Below, in pieces: positions 11,719-22,633 of a stretch of DNA of 64,000 bases. The DNA is from Dryomyza anilis. Its lineage: Eukaryota > Arthropoda > Insecta > Diptera > Dryomyzidae. A program made the translations under genes and the position numbers. Under the pieces are notes generated by a model, which was not told the origin of the DNA, ran no database searches, and saw only the letters and a program-made list of their open reading frames with translations. Location: contig OX638135.1 in assembly GCA_951804985.1 (NCBI GenBank), positions 71,205,695 to 71,269,694 of the forward strand. The letters are read 5' to 3'. Numbering within the stretch: position 1 is the stretch's first letter; every line of letters starts with the position of its first letter.

Positions 11719-11724
11719 TGTGTG
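11719..11724. repeat. Left 6-bp target duplication of the Polinton (TGTGTG)
   Basis: TGTGTG directly precedes AGTAGTAGGG, the outer end of the left inverted repeat, and is repeated exactly at 46,830-46,835 after the right end. Six bases is the known target duplication length of Polintons. Confidence 0.85.
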
Positions 11725-12866
11725 AGTAGTAGGGATTCACCGGTTCTGGCCCCACTGGGCTCCATGGAACACATTGTTGTTAGTGTAAATGAATTTTGAA
11801 CAGAGATGTTGTTATTGTTTTCAATAGGGATAATTTTTAACATAATTGTTGTTAGTGTAGTTCAATAGGGATAATTTTTTAACATAGTTATTGGTAGTGT
11901 AGTTCAACCCAATAAACCAAAAGGCACGTAAACGTGACATATACGTTCCGTATTTACGGGCATAAACACCGATTACGGAACGTAAAGCAACACGGTTTAC
12001 ATATGAAATGAAATTTAAAATACGGCCCATCCCGGAAATTGCCGTAGGTACGGCAATAAAACGTGAATGAGTGAAGGTATTTACGGGATGTAAACGGAAC
12101 TTCTTTACGGTACTTTGAAGTAATGAATGAACGTAAATATAGTGCCGTATGCGTGCCATATGTAAGGCTTAATGTAAAATTAAAATGTTATAATTGTAGA
12201 AAAATACACTATCTGCGCATAACTGAAAGTATGTTTTCAGCATTCTTTAGATTCCACCTTTTGCCATTCATTAATAGGTTGCAACTAGTAAATTTCATAT
12301 ATCAATTATTATTTATATTTTTATTATTTCGAATGAAAAATATTTTTCAATCATAAAGAATAAAAAAAACCCAGGCATTATAGTCATAAAAATATTTCTT
12401 TAAATTAAGTAAAGCCGTAAAAATACCGTTTTTTACACGCAAAAATGGTTGTGCGTATTTTTAGCCGTATTTACGGTAGATGCCGTTTCTGAGCCGAAAT
12501 TACGTGCACGTAACGTTGCCGTACTTCGCACGTAGACATGTTTTGTTGTATTGTCAATCGAATTTACGGTAACTGGCGTTTTTGTACCGTAATTACGTGG
12601 CCGGAACGGTGCCGGTTTTTGTACGTAAAAATTGATATCCGTATCTACTACCGCATTTACGGCTAGACCCGTATTTAACACGTAATATTGTGCCGTAATG
12701 TTACCGCAATAACGGCCATACCCGTTCTCACAACCGTTTTTACGTTTCAGTTCGTATCTGTGTTTATTGGTATATTTTAACAGTATAGTTGTTATTGTTT
12801 TTTCAATGGGGATCATATTTTGACAGAATATTTATTATTGTGTTTCATAGGAAGTATTTTTAACAT
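11725..12866 (+). repeat. Polinton left inverted repeat, copy A (interrupted)
   Basis: 11,725-11,909 and 12,773-12,866 match the outer part of the inverted repeat in copy B and the right repeat. Between them sits a separate element (11,910-12,772), and the inner part is lost at the RTE fragment starting at 12,867. Confidence 0.8.
11910..12772. mobile_element. DNA element with CCAATAAAC ends and many CCGTAA/TTACGG motifs
   Basis: This insertion in the Polinton repeat begins CCCAATAAAC and ends GTTTATTGG, giving a 9-bp inverted terminus. CCGTAA or TTACGG and close variants recur throughout in both orientations, denser towards the two ends, like subterminal transposase-binding sites. The frame at 12,433-12,816 simply reads through these repeats. 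A similar start (CCCCAATAAACCAAAAACC) is seen near 5,511. Confidence 0.6.
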
Positions 12867-13610
12867 ACTACTTACTTACTTATTTGGACATTACAACCCA
12901 TGATGGGTTTCGGCCTCAGCAATCACCTTTCGCCAGTCGCTTCTGCATTGCGCGCGCTGGCGCCAGTTTTGCACTCCAAGTGTTGTCAGGTTGTCTCGCA
13001 CTTGGTCGCTCCACCGGAGATTCGGACGCCCTCTCCTACGTTGACCACCACTGGGTACAGAATTGAAAACTTTTTTTGCTGGACCGCTTTCATCCATACG
13101 CTTGACATGTCCAAGCCAGCGTAGGCGCTGGATCTTAATGCGCCTGACTATGTCAATGTCGGAGTAGAGCTCACACAGCTCGTCGTTCCATCTGATTCTG
13201 TACTCGTTATCAAAGCACATATTTTCCGAAGAATCGTTCTCTCGAACGCTCCTAAAGCCCGCTCAACGGTGTTGGCAAGCGTCCATGCCTCAGCGCCATA
13301 GAGGAGGACTGGCATGATGAGCGACTTATAGAGCGTAATTTTTGTCCGTCGAGAGAGGGCTCTGCTCCTCAATTCCCTACTGAGCCCAAAGTAAAACCTG
13401 TTGGCAAGAGTTATTCTTCGGCTAATCTCCAGGCTGACATTGTTTTCCTTGTTGATGCTGGTTCCTAGGTACACGAAGTCCTTCACAACTTCAAAGTTGT
13501 GGTTGTCAATAGTGACGTGTTGTCCAAGACGCCGGGACTCTTTCTTTGTTGACACTAGGTACTTCGTCTTGTCCTCGTTCACCGTAAGACCCATTCGACG
13601 TGATTCCCTC
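12867..13610 (-). pseudogene. 5'-truncated RTE LINE fragment (RTE-B)
   Basis: The tail repeat (TAAG on the minus strand) is at 12,867-12,885, followed inward by the C-terminal half of an RTE protein: VKDFVYLGTSIN, LYGAEAWTL and GGQRRRGRPNLRW. A frameshift near 13,200 separates two frames. The sequence differs clearly from RTE-A, so it is a second RTE family. The copy lacks the endonuclease and RT core because of the usual 5' truncation near 13,610. Confidence 0.85.
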
Positions 13611-13709
13611 TATTGTTGCGGTCGTTCCTAAGACTCCGTTCATCCGCCATTACATGAAAAATAAAAGAAAATATTATTAGCTAAATTTCAAATAATAAAA
13701 AAATAAAAA

Positions 13710-14794
<1,085 letters not shown>

Positions 14795-15005
14795 TAAAAA
14801 TGTATAAAGAAAACCTGAAAACAAAAATTGAAGAAAACCTGAAAAGAAATATTAAAGAAAACCTGAAAAGATAAATTAAAGAAAACCAGAACATATAAAT
14901 TAAAGGAAACCTGAAAAGAAAAATTAAAGAAAACCAGAAAAGAAAAATTAAAGGAAACCTGAAAAGAAAAATTAAAGAAAACCAGAAAATAAAAATTAAA
15001 GAATA
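14795..15005. repeat. Minisatellite of ~24-bp units
   Basis: About nine imperfect units of the type AAATTAAAGAAAACCTGAAAAG run from 14,795 to 15,005. The minus-strand frame over it only reflects the repeat. Confidence 0.85.
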
Positions 15006-15010
15006 TTAGA

Positions 15011-15108
15011 ATGTTTCTATGAAAAGATGTTGTTAGCCCCAGTCCAGGCTTGAACCGGGGACCTTTCGGCTCGCAGTCCAACCCACTAACCACTGAGCTA
15101 CCGCGGCT
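15011..15108 (-). mobile_element. tRNA-derived SINE, 5' head only
   Basis: On the minus strand the segment starts AGCCGCGGTAGCTCAGTGGTTA, containing a Pol III box A (TAGCTCAGTGGTTA), and further on a box B (GGTTCAAGCC), as in a tRNA gene. It matches the heads of three longer copies at 27.1, 32.0 and 43.0 kb. Only about 100 bases are present; the body and tail are missing. Confidence 0.8.
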
Positions 15109-15677
15109 CAGTAGCACGAAAATCGAGGAGAAAGAGTTAGCGAAGTGCATTGCAGTACCGCCAACCACAAGTCAACGTGCTGAGGTTTTTCAACAGAAGC
15201 ATGAGGACGAGGACCAGAGTCGCAAGCCAACCAGAAGGACATTGGGACCAGCGTATGGAATGATTTAGGGGTAAGAGGAAACCTTTATAAAGGGTGGAAC
15301 TACTTTGGAAACTAACAACAATACATGTGATTGCTATTATTATGACAAGGAATGCAAAGACATTGATAAACTAATAAAAATTATATTATAGAATAAAATA
15401 TACAAAATAATTGTTTATTATATACTATTAGTAATGTTTTTTTTATAATACTATATTCAATTAATTTGTAAAATTTTAAATAATTGAAATAAAAAGACAA
15501 ATTTATAATTTATTTTCATTAAATTGTTTTATTTATTTTTTATGTTATTAAACTTAAAAATAATGCACATCTAAAATTAATATATAAATTATATATATAT
15601 CAAAATAATTAAAAAACTTATGAAAAGAAATATTTTTACTTCTTAAATATATAAAAATACAGCAATAAACACCGCAT
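15109..15677. other. Spacer: unknown segment, then Polinton left spacer copy A
   Basis: 15,109-15,290 is not recognised. From about 15,330 to 15,665 the sequence matches 17,831-18,185, the stretch between the small left gene and the protease in copy B, including the shared Cys/Tyr-rich gene end (ACATGTGATTGC). This confirms that copy A is a duplicate of the Polinton left end. Confidence 0.6.
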
Positions 15678-16267
15678 CCCTAGTAGAAATTTTGGTAGGG
15701 CCATGGTCATGAAGTGATCATGTCATTATTTGAGATGCCCATAATGTCCTTGTAACGCAGTTTCCTGATCATGTACTGACCTCAGGTCATGATCATGTAC
15801 TGATTGGGAAATTCCCCATTTCGGTTTCTCTGACACTCGGAAAAAAATACTATATAAATAATAGTTTTTTTCTATTAAAAATAGTTAATGGATAAATTAT
15901 TATTTTAATCGGAAAATACTATTAAATGCTAGAAAATACCATGACATTGCCATTGAGTTTATATGAAAAAAATTATTTTTTGTATACTATTAAGTCAATA
16001 ATTGTCCTATTGACCAATTTTAATGGGATTTGAGGGAATTTTTTTCTGGGTGCATTATATCTCGACCATTGTCTGATGCTAATTTCGTTATGAGGAACAA
16101 ATAATGTAGCCATAATCGGGAACATTGACTATTTAGATAATGTTAACCCTGGTATGGTAAGCATGATAAGGGCATACAAAGGCAATGATCATATTTTCTC
16201 TAATAGGGTTTGCCCAACGAAAACCCGATCATTTCCCGATGGCGCATCGGCTAAATTTCTACTAGGG
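15678..16267. mobile_element. 590-bp DNA element with 15-bp perfect TIR inside the protease
   Basis: CCCTAGTAGAAATTT at 15,678 is answered by its exact reverse complement ending at 16,267. Removing it brings the two halves of the protease copy together. A smaller TA-type element (15,834-16,052) sits inside it. There is no coding capacity. Confidence 0.75.
15834..16052. mobile_element. MITE of the CACCCAGAAAA family nested in the 590-bp element
   Basis: It runs from CACTCGGAAAAAAATAC to TTTTTTCTGGGTG and is close to 27,930-28,148 over its full length. Confidence 0.75.
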
Positions 16268-16588
16268 ATAACATTGAAATTTCACTTTGTAATCGGAAAT
16301 TGCTTTTAATAAATGTGGATGCATTTGTTTTAATAAAATTTACAAATGGTTTAATAGGGGAACTCCCTGTAGAACAAAAATACTCAACCGGCCCATTTCG
16401 AGGAAAATATAATGCAATCCAATGTGAGCCCGGCATAAATGATGAATCCATATCCAAGTAATTGTAATACAGTACGATTTTTATCAATTTCCATAACAAT
16501 ATCAAACTAATGGTAGGATCATCATTATTAATATTATTGCTAACAGGCCCTGAAAATTTAAAAGGTTTTTTTTTATATTTACTGTGTA

Positions 16589-16964
16589 AGTAGTAGGGAA
16601 TCGTCGGTTCTGGCCCCACTGGGCTCCATGGAGCACATTGTTGTTAGTGTAAATGAATTTTTAACAGAGATGTTGTTATTGTTTTCAATAATGATCATTT
16701 TTTAACATAATTGTTGTTAGTGTAGTTCAATAGGGATCATTTTTTAACATAGTTATTGTTAGTATAGTTCAAGAGGGATCATTTTTAACAGAGATATTGG
16801 CAGTGTAGTTCAATGGAGATCATATTTAAACAGTATAGTTGTTATTGTTTTTTCAATGGGGATCATATTTTAAAAGAATATTTGTTATTGTTTTCATGGG
16901 AAGTATTTTTAACAGATGTATATTATATGTATACTATATATTTTATATATATAGTATACATATT

Positions 16965-17050
<86 letters not shown>

Positions 17051-17625
17051 AGCCAGTGGGATGACTTTTTAACATAATTTGATAATGTTGATACATACAT
17101 ATATATTATATGTATGCTATGAAGGCATGCAGTCGTAAAGAGTAAATGTTGTTGTTGGGATAATAAATATGAATAAATGTTATTATTAGATGTTTATTTT
17201 TTTGGTGGATATTTTTTTTTGTTGTAAATAGGTTAAGGCACTGCTGTATTAATACATTGACATATATTTAATTCAAGGTAACTTTTACAATACGGGATAT
17301 TGTAGTGGATTTTATTCTACAAAGTTATAGTCGTTTAATTTGGTTATATGAATGAATGGAGCCATAAGGTTCCATTGGGATCATATTTTAAATCTTATTC
17401 TTTACTATAAGTTTAAATGATTGAGCATGTTAGAACATGTTTATTTTTGTATATTTTTTTGTCTTGGGATTGATTTTATTTACTCTCTTTCAAATTTTAA
17501 TTGAGTATATTTATACTAATGGAATTCACTTTTTAACTCATTTTAAAGAGATATCCATTATATATAAGCATCGAAATTTGAATTAAATTTATTCATCGTC
17601 TACATTACAATTTGATAGGAAAAGA
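16589..17625 (+). repeat. Polinton left inverted repeat, copy B
   Basis: The sequence is the reverse complement of 45,718-46,829 with small differences and a long AT tract (16,965-17,048) that is nearly absent on the right. The inner boundary is at GATAGGAA.AGAAAA, after which the two sides diverge. Polinton inverted repeats are thought to serve protein-primed replication. Confidence 0.9.
16655..16905 (+). repeat. 42-bp tandem repeat inside the Polinton inverted repeat
   Basis: GATCAT occurs at 16,693, 16,735, 16,777, 16,818 and 16,861, a spacing of 41-43 bases. Around each is a diverged unit of the form TTAACA..GTTATTGTTAGTGTAGTTCAATRGG. The same array is present in copy A and in the right repeat. 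Confidence 0.85.
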
Positions 17626-17633
17626 AAACTATT

Positions 17634-17852
17634 ATGGAAGTTATAAAAGTAAAAAAGTTTTTAAAAGTATTAAATAATATTTTATTGGATAATCATAAAG
17701 AACAATTTATTAAGTTTATCCCTAATTGTAAGCATTATCAGTATATGGAAAAAATATTAACTATTCACGGAGTACATTATAAGAGCTGTCCATGGTCCAC
17801 AGATTACGTAACGGAGGATCCAGATACATGTGGTTGCTATTATTATAACTAG
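17634..17852 (+). CDS. Small unrecognised gene next to the left Polinton repeat
   Basis: An open frame of 72 codons begins 9 bases inside the inverted repeat boundary. It is lysine- and isoleucine-rich at the start and Cys/Tyr-rich at the end (CGCYYYN). The end of the same frame is recognisable in copy A near 15,329-15,350, where the frame is disrupted. I recognise no family. Its position directly inside the repeat mirrors the small genes at the right end, so it may be an accessory gene of the element. Confidence 0.4.
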   Translation: MEVIKVKKFLKVLNNILLDNHKEQFIKFIPNCKHYQYMEKILTIHGVHYKSCPWSTDYVTEDPDTCGCYYYN

Positions 17853-18129
17853 GAATGCAAAGACATTGATAAACTAATAAAATTATATTATAGAATAAAA
17901 TATACAAAATAATTGTTTATTATATATTATTAGTAATGTTTTTTTGTATAATACTATATTCAATGAAGTTGTAAAATTTTAAATAATTGAAATAAAAAGA
18001 CAAATTTATAATTTATTTTCATTACATTGTTTTATTTATTTTTTATTATAGGAAACTTAAAAATACCTTTAAAATACAGCACAGCTAAAATATCATTAAT
18101 ATATAAATTATATATTTCAAAATAATTAA

Positions 18130-18505
18130 AAAAACTTATGAAAATAAATATTTTTAATTCTTAAAGATATAAAAATACAGCAATAAACACCACATTACAT
18201 TGAAATTTCACTTTGTAATCGGAAATTGCTTTTAATAAATGTGGATACATTTGTTTGAATAAAATTTACAAATGGTTTTAAAGGGGAACTCCCTGCAGAA
18301 CAAAAATACTCAGCCGGCTCATTTCGAGGAAAATATATTACAATCCAATATGATCCTGGTTTAAATGATGAATCCATATTCACAATATAAAATGCTGGCT
18401 TTTTTATTCGATTTCGAGGTTGCTGATTTGATGCAAAAACTCCTTTAAAATTTTTCTTAGTTACTAAATTTCTATATAAAATATTTTCTATATTACTTGT
18501 ATTTA
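18130..18505 (-). pseudogene. Polinton adenain-like cysteine protease
   Basis: Proteases of this family (adenovirus C5 type) cut virion precursor proteins. Visible are NFKGVFAS, a block with MDSSFKPGSYW where His is expected in the catalytic G-S-H-W, a PAEYFCSAG block where Asp is expected after EYF, FRLQSE with the oxyanion Gln, and CGVYC with the nucleophile Cys near 18,170-18,185. The active-site His is replaced by Tyr here (the copy at 16.4 kb still has His), and a stop codon lies just before CGVYC. The gene follows the capsid gene head to tail, as is common in Polintons. It is inactive. Confidence 0.8.
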
Positions 18506-19772
18506 TAGTGGATGTAATACAGTATGATTTTTATCAATTTCCAAAACACTATCAAACTCACAATATAAACAAGTAGTTGCTTCAGAAAGTGGTTCACTGA
18601 AACGACCATCAATTCGTATTGATTACTGATTTATTAAGTTTCCGCAGTGTGAGTTATTGTTATGATCTGGTGTTAAATCAAATGCAAGCAAGAAATATCC
18701 GTTATCAAATAATTCTTTAGTTATTTGATGTCCCATATCAAAGTAATGTATGCCAGTACCATTAAATAAGGTTTGATATCCCCTTGTACTTATACGTCCA
18801 TGTTTATAATCAAATTCAATCGGTTGTTCTGGTACTTGTACTCCATCAAATTAAATCTTTGTAAATTGAAATAGCAAAAGTTACACGGATTTTCTGAACC
18901 GTCACCAGTATATGCTTTATTAGTTACCATACCAAATATTAAGAAATTTGGAAGTTGTCCAATTATAACATTATCTAACAGTAGAGAACGATTGCCGGGG
19001 TGAATAGTGAATGTCTTGATTTAAACTTTTTTATATGGATAAATAGCATTTCTACTTCGTAAAACATTATGATGTGCCATTCAAATATTTCTATTAATAG
19101 ATAGATGATTAATGTATAAGTTAGCTTCATAAATTTTTATAGATGACTCTCCAGATTTTGAATTTTCTAGTATATAAAAAGAAGGTTTCTCCATATTAAG
19201 GGTTACTTTAAGATCAATATTATTAAGAAGATATTTAGCTTGATTAAATAAATCTGCATGAAGTTTTCCAATTAATTCTACTCGTTCTCCATTTTTAAAT
19301 GTTTTCTTTCGTCTAGCTAAACTTGGATTTTCATTCTCAACTATTGAATTATTATTTTTTTTATATATAATGACCATCCGCATGATTCAAGATGTGTAGA
19401 TTTAGCATCATTTCCATAGTTTAACAAGATTTCAATATAAGATCTATAGTGATAATTATTATCAGATTGAGATACTATTATATTAATATTATTTAAATGA
19501 ACATTAGAGCTCCGAAATAATGAATGAAGTAAATTGTTTACAACTCCTCCACTTCTATTAATTTCTACAATTAATCGTAAATAAACACTACTTAGATCAT
19601 GATATGTTTCACCATTTCCGTGTCAAATAAATTCTATTGTAGTAGAGTTGTCAATTGTTGCTATTGGACTATATGATACCTCCTCTGTTTTAATTATGCT
19701 AGTTTGTACAGGTGGTGACTCAAAAAGATCTAATTCACTTTTCATACATTCAATTAATCCTGCCATCATAAA
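18503..19772 (-). pseudogene. Polinton major capsid protein (hexon-like, double jelly-roll)
   Basis: Candidate start ATGATGGCAGG lies at about 19,772. Recognisable blocks in order are YSPIATIDNSTTIEF, a segment around NLLHSLFRSSNVHLNN, a YHYRSYIEILLNYG block, IGKLHADLFNQAKYLLNN, a TFTIHPGNRS block, AYTGDGSENPCNFCYFNL and, at the end, EIDKNRTVLHPL near 18,510-18,540. This is the pattern of the family called F54H12.2-like in invertebrate databases, which is the Polinton hexon-type capsid protein. Several stops and frame changes interrupt it. Upstream lie the amphipathic protein and penton-like gene, downstream the protease. Confidence 0.8.
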
Positions 19773-19849
19773 TAAATTAATAGTTGCAGAATATATCAGT
19801 AAACTTCCTTCTTCTATAACGTTTAGTTTTCATATGATCTTTTTTCTTT

Positions 19850-20095
19850 AGACGTTTGAATTTTATACGTTTTCCATTTCCATCTTGTATAATTCTAATT
19901 TTTTCTTTTAAATTTCAAACAGCCTAAAAAACTGTTCAGTTAATATAGTTTTCATAGGTTTAGTACCTAACTTTGCCAAAACTGATTTTCCAATTTCGAG
20001 GGAATGATTTTTTAAAGCATTTAATCCAGTTTTCATTAGAAGTTTTAGATGTGTATACAAGGCCGAAAAAAAAGAATCAATGTTGAACAATTATA
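19850..20095 (-). pseudogene. Small amphipathic virion-type protein of the Polinton
   Basis: Between the penton-like and major capsid remains there is an open minus-strand stretch with LLMKTGLNALKNHSLEIGK and LAKLGTKPMKTILTEQ. Polintons and adintoviruses carry a short protein here with a G/A/K-rich amphipathic helix, compared with adenovirus pVI-type membrane-active proteins. Length and position fit, but the start is unclear and a stop follows after FRLFEI. Confidence 0.5.
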
Positions 20096-20099
20096 GGAG

Positions 20100-22478
20100 A
20101 ATGGTATATATCTCCTATATTATCTAAATTTGATCCAGATTAATTAAGATAGTACTCAGAATAAATCTTGTCGATGGTTTACATATAAATGATATCAGTA
20201 CAACTTATGAAGCTTCTTTTATATTACGAAAATGTAACGTACAGTAAAAGGGGGTATTCATTCGACACAATATTTATTTTCTTTCCTTCATCATCTCGTA
20301 TCATTATAGAAATATTATTTATATTTGAAGATTCCAATGGATAGTATTCAATATTTTTAAAGTGAATATAATTTGTTTCATTTAAACATGATCATACCTA
20401 TCTTGGTTTAATAATATCTGTGTACACAAACACTATGTTGTATAGCTGACTAGATCTTATTTTATAATTTGTATGTAAATTAAATTTTTCATAAGAATTC
20501 GATATAACATCTAGCATTTTAAGTATTGTATTCTCCGAAACAAAGTGTCTATTAATACTGCTTTTTACGCCAACCAATTCAGGGTTTTCAATTTTACTAT
20601 CTTCAATGTCAAATTTTTCAGTTCCTAATTTTAAACTTGTATCTTTTTTATTATCTATACACGGATAAAAAAGATTTGTTTGAATATGTTTGAATGTAAT
20701 TAAAAAGTAATACGAAATTACCATACATGTATTAGGCATGAAGTGTAATTAAATTATAATCGCAATGGAATTTATTTTTATTTTATTTTCAGGATTTTCT
20801 TCCAAAAATATTTAAATATGTTTCTATGCAAACATACTACTTTTTGAACTGAAAAAACTGATATGTTTCACTGGAAACATATTTATATTCAGGTCGTTCA
20901 AATTCACGTGTAAACATTATTATATTGTCCAGCAGAATCTGTCAAATTTACCATAAATATGTTACAAGACCAACATAAAATATTAATTGCATTTGAATAA
21001 ACTATTTCTTGGCAATTTACTTGGTTATAACTATGTTTCGAAACACAGAAAATGCTAAGCGAATCTAAATACAACGTATGTTCGCAACGCTCGTCTTAAT
21101 TCGATAATTTAGCATTTTCTACCGACATCGGCATTTTCTGCGTACGTGTCTTTTGTTGTTCGTTGAGAAAACGTGTTCGCGTCGGTAATAATTTTGTTAT
21201 TTGTAAATTAAATAAATACATAAATTGTGTTACAAAAAGTACAAATAGTAACAGAGTATAATATAGGGCAGTATATTATTTCTGAAACTAAAGTGAAAAA
21301 CCAACAAATGAGAATCTGTGTTTCGATTTTCAAACAAAAATTTGGCATGTTTTTTTACAAAAGCCTCCGTGAATTCCTTGCCTACGCTAAGTGCTGTACT
21401 GAGATCAACTGTAACTGTACCAAATATAAAGCGAGCCTGGATCGTCTGGTTTAGCGTCTGCTGGTGCAATTGTGCATTCATTGATGCTGTCACTTGTACT
21501 AGCAGTTTTAAACGAAATTTTTAATTATGCATTTAAAAATTTGTATATGAATTCAATTATTATAAGTTCCCACTGTGTTTAAAGATTTTTAATAAAAATT
21601 AATAAAAAAACAACATTTTATTTTTATTTTATTTTTAGGATTTTTTTCCAAAAATATTTAAATATGTTTCTATGCAAACATACTACTTTTTGAACTAAAA
21701 CACTGATATGTTTTACTGGAAACATATTTATATTCAGGTCGTTCAAAATCATGTTTTATTTTGAACACATTAAGTTTCGGTTCAAATATTTATTTAATTT
21801 GGATGTAGTAATTATTATGTTTCCATTAGAACATACTCCATTTTAAGGGGCAACATTAAAATGTTTCCGGGATATTATAATGTAAGTCAGAGCTCATTAC
21901 AATACTGTTCAAGTCTCAATACAACCCTGTTTATAAATGATTTATCAGTCAATTATATATTATGTTTACATAAAATTCCAAGCATACATCTTAATGCCTG
22001 CAAAATTATGTTTGGGAGAGCCCTTTTTTGCAGCGTGTATTCAAGTCTTCTTTATTTTTATTTTTCTTTTTTATTACAATTGGCTCAGGATTAGAATTAG
22101 CATTGAATTGATTTTCTACATTTTGTGTTTTTTTTCTCTATTTGTGATAGCCTGATTTATTTTGTCCATGAAATTTAAATATGTGATAGGGACAGTATTT
22201 ATTTTATTATCTACTTTTAGATCGCTGTTTACATTTTTGATATTACTTTTATTTAATTTTATTGATTTCAAAATAACTCTTTTATCCAAATTACGTGATA
22301 CTTCAAATGTAGATGGGCTATCGACAAGTTCAAATGAAATTTCTGTTAAACCTACAACCCAGTTTTCATTTAAAACCAAAGATTCTTTTAATAAATTTGT
22401 AAAAGTAGATTTAGAGTTTTTATAAATATTTGTGGAATTGTTGCTTAATAAAGTGATATAAAAACTAGAATCTCCCAT
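20100..22478 (-). pseudogene. Polinton penton-like minor capsid protein, interrupted
   Basis: The N-terminal part starts at ATG 22,478 with MGDSSFYITLLSNNSTN and continues with NENWVVGLTEISFE, the typical opening of a conserved Polinton virion protein (FYVTLPSN...W.VGL.EI). At 22,037 the frame is cut by a TA-flanked element. It resumes at 20,657 and runs on to about 20,400 with YNIVFVYTDIIKP, another family hallmark, before decaying. I assign it to the minor capsid (penton) gene by elimination and gene order; another virion protein is possible. Confidence 0.65.
20660..22037. mobile_element. TA-flanked DNA element, family CACGGAT...GCAGCGTG, copy 1
   Basis: It is bounded by CACGGATAAAAAAG and TTTTTTGCAGCGTG with TA on both sides, exactly inside the penton-like gene. 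Copies at 22,634-24,133 (same orientation) and 62,532-63,404 (reverse) share both ends. A block around AAATATGTTTCTATGCAAACATACT occurs twice inside. No transposase frame is visible. Confidence 0.8.
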
Positions 22479-22633
22479 CTTACAATTTCAAATGTTTAAA
22501 TAAGAATGATAGTTTTTAATAACTTTATTTATATTAATATTGGAACAATACAATTAGAATATGTTTCATTTAGTTTACTTAGTTAATAAATAGTTTTTGT
22601 AAATCCATGACTTATGTTCACTTCCAAAACCTA
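22479..22633. other. Region upstream of the penton-like gene
   Basis: About 150 AT-rich bases lie between the penton-like start and the next insertion. They presumably contain the former promoter of the capsid gene cluster, but no clear motif stands out. Confidence 0.3.

Larger units (their letters stand above)
15655..16475 (-). pseudogene. Polinton adenain-like protease, duplicate in copy A
   Basis: 16,268-16,475 encodes the middle of the protease with MDSSFMPGSHWIALYF (catalytic His) and FRLQSEISM. The part with the catalytic-Cys-type block CGVYC is found at 15,655-15,677, separated by a 590-bp element inserted exactly between them. The upstream end of the gene is lost at the duplication junction near 16,508, where only the last codons of the capsid gene remain. 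Confidence 0.75.
16510..18562. repeat. Tandem duplication copy B: Gypsy B flank + Polinton left end
   Basis: This is the second, less interrupted copy. It has the same Gypsy B flank of about 75 bases, TGTGTA in place of TGTGTG before the inverted repeat, the repeat itself, a small gene, the spacer and the protease, and it continues without a break into the major capsid gene. Confidence 0.8.

Noticed and set aside
12433..12816. 127-codon minus-strand gene
   Set aside because: The frame reads through the CCGTAA-rich DNA element and extends into the Polinton inverted repeat; it has no domain.
15030..15108. tRNA gene on the minus strand (also at 27.4, 32.3 and 43.3 kb)
   Set aside because: Box A and box B are good, but the same head occurs four times attached to a common body and ATT tail, and the anticodon stem pairs poorly. 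It is a SINE head, not a tRNA gene.
16813..17072. Tyr/Ile-repeat proteins over the AT tracts (also at 25.4-25.7 kb)
   Set aside because: The frames are translations of (AT)n microsatellites.
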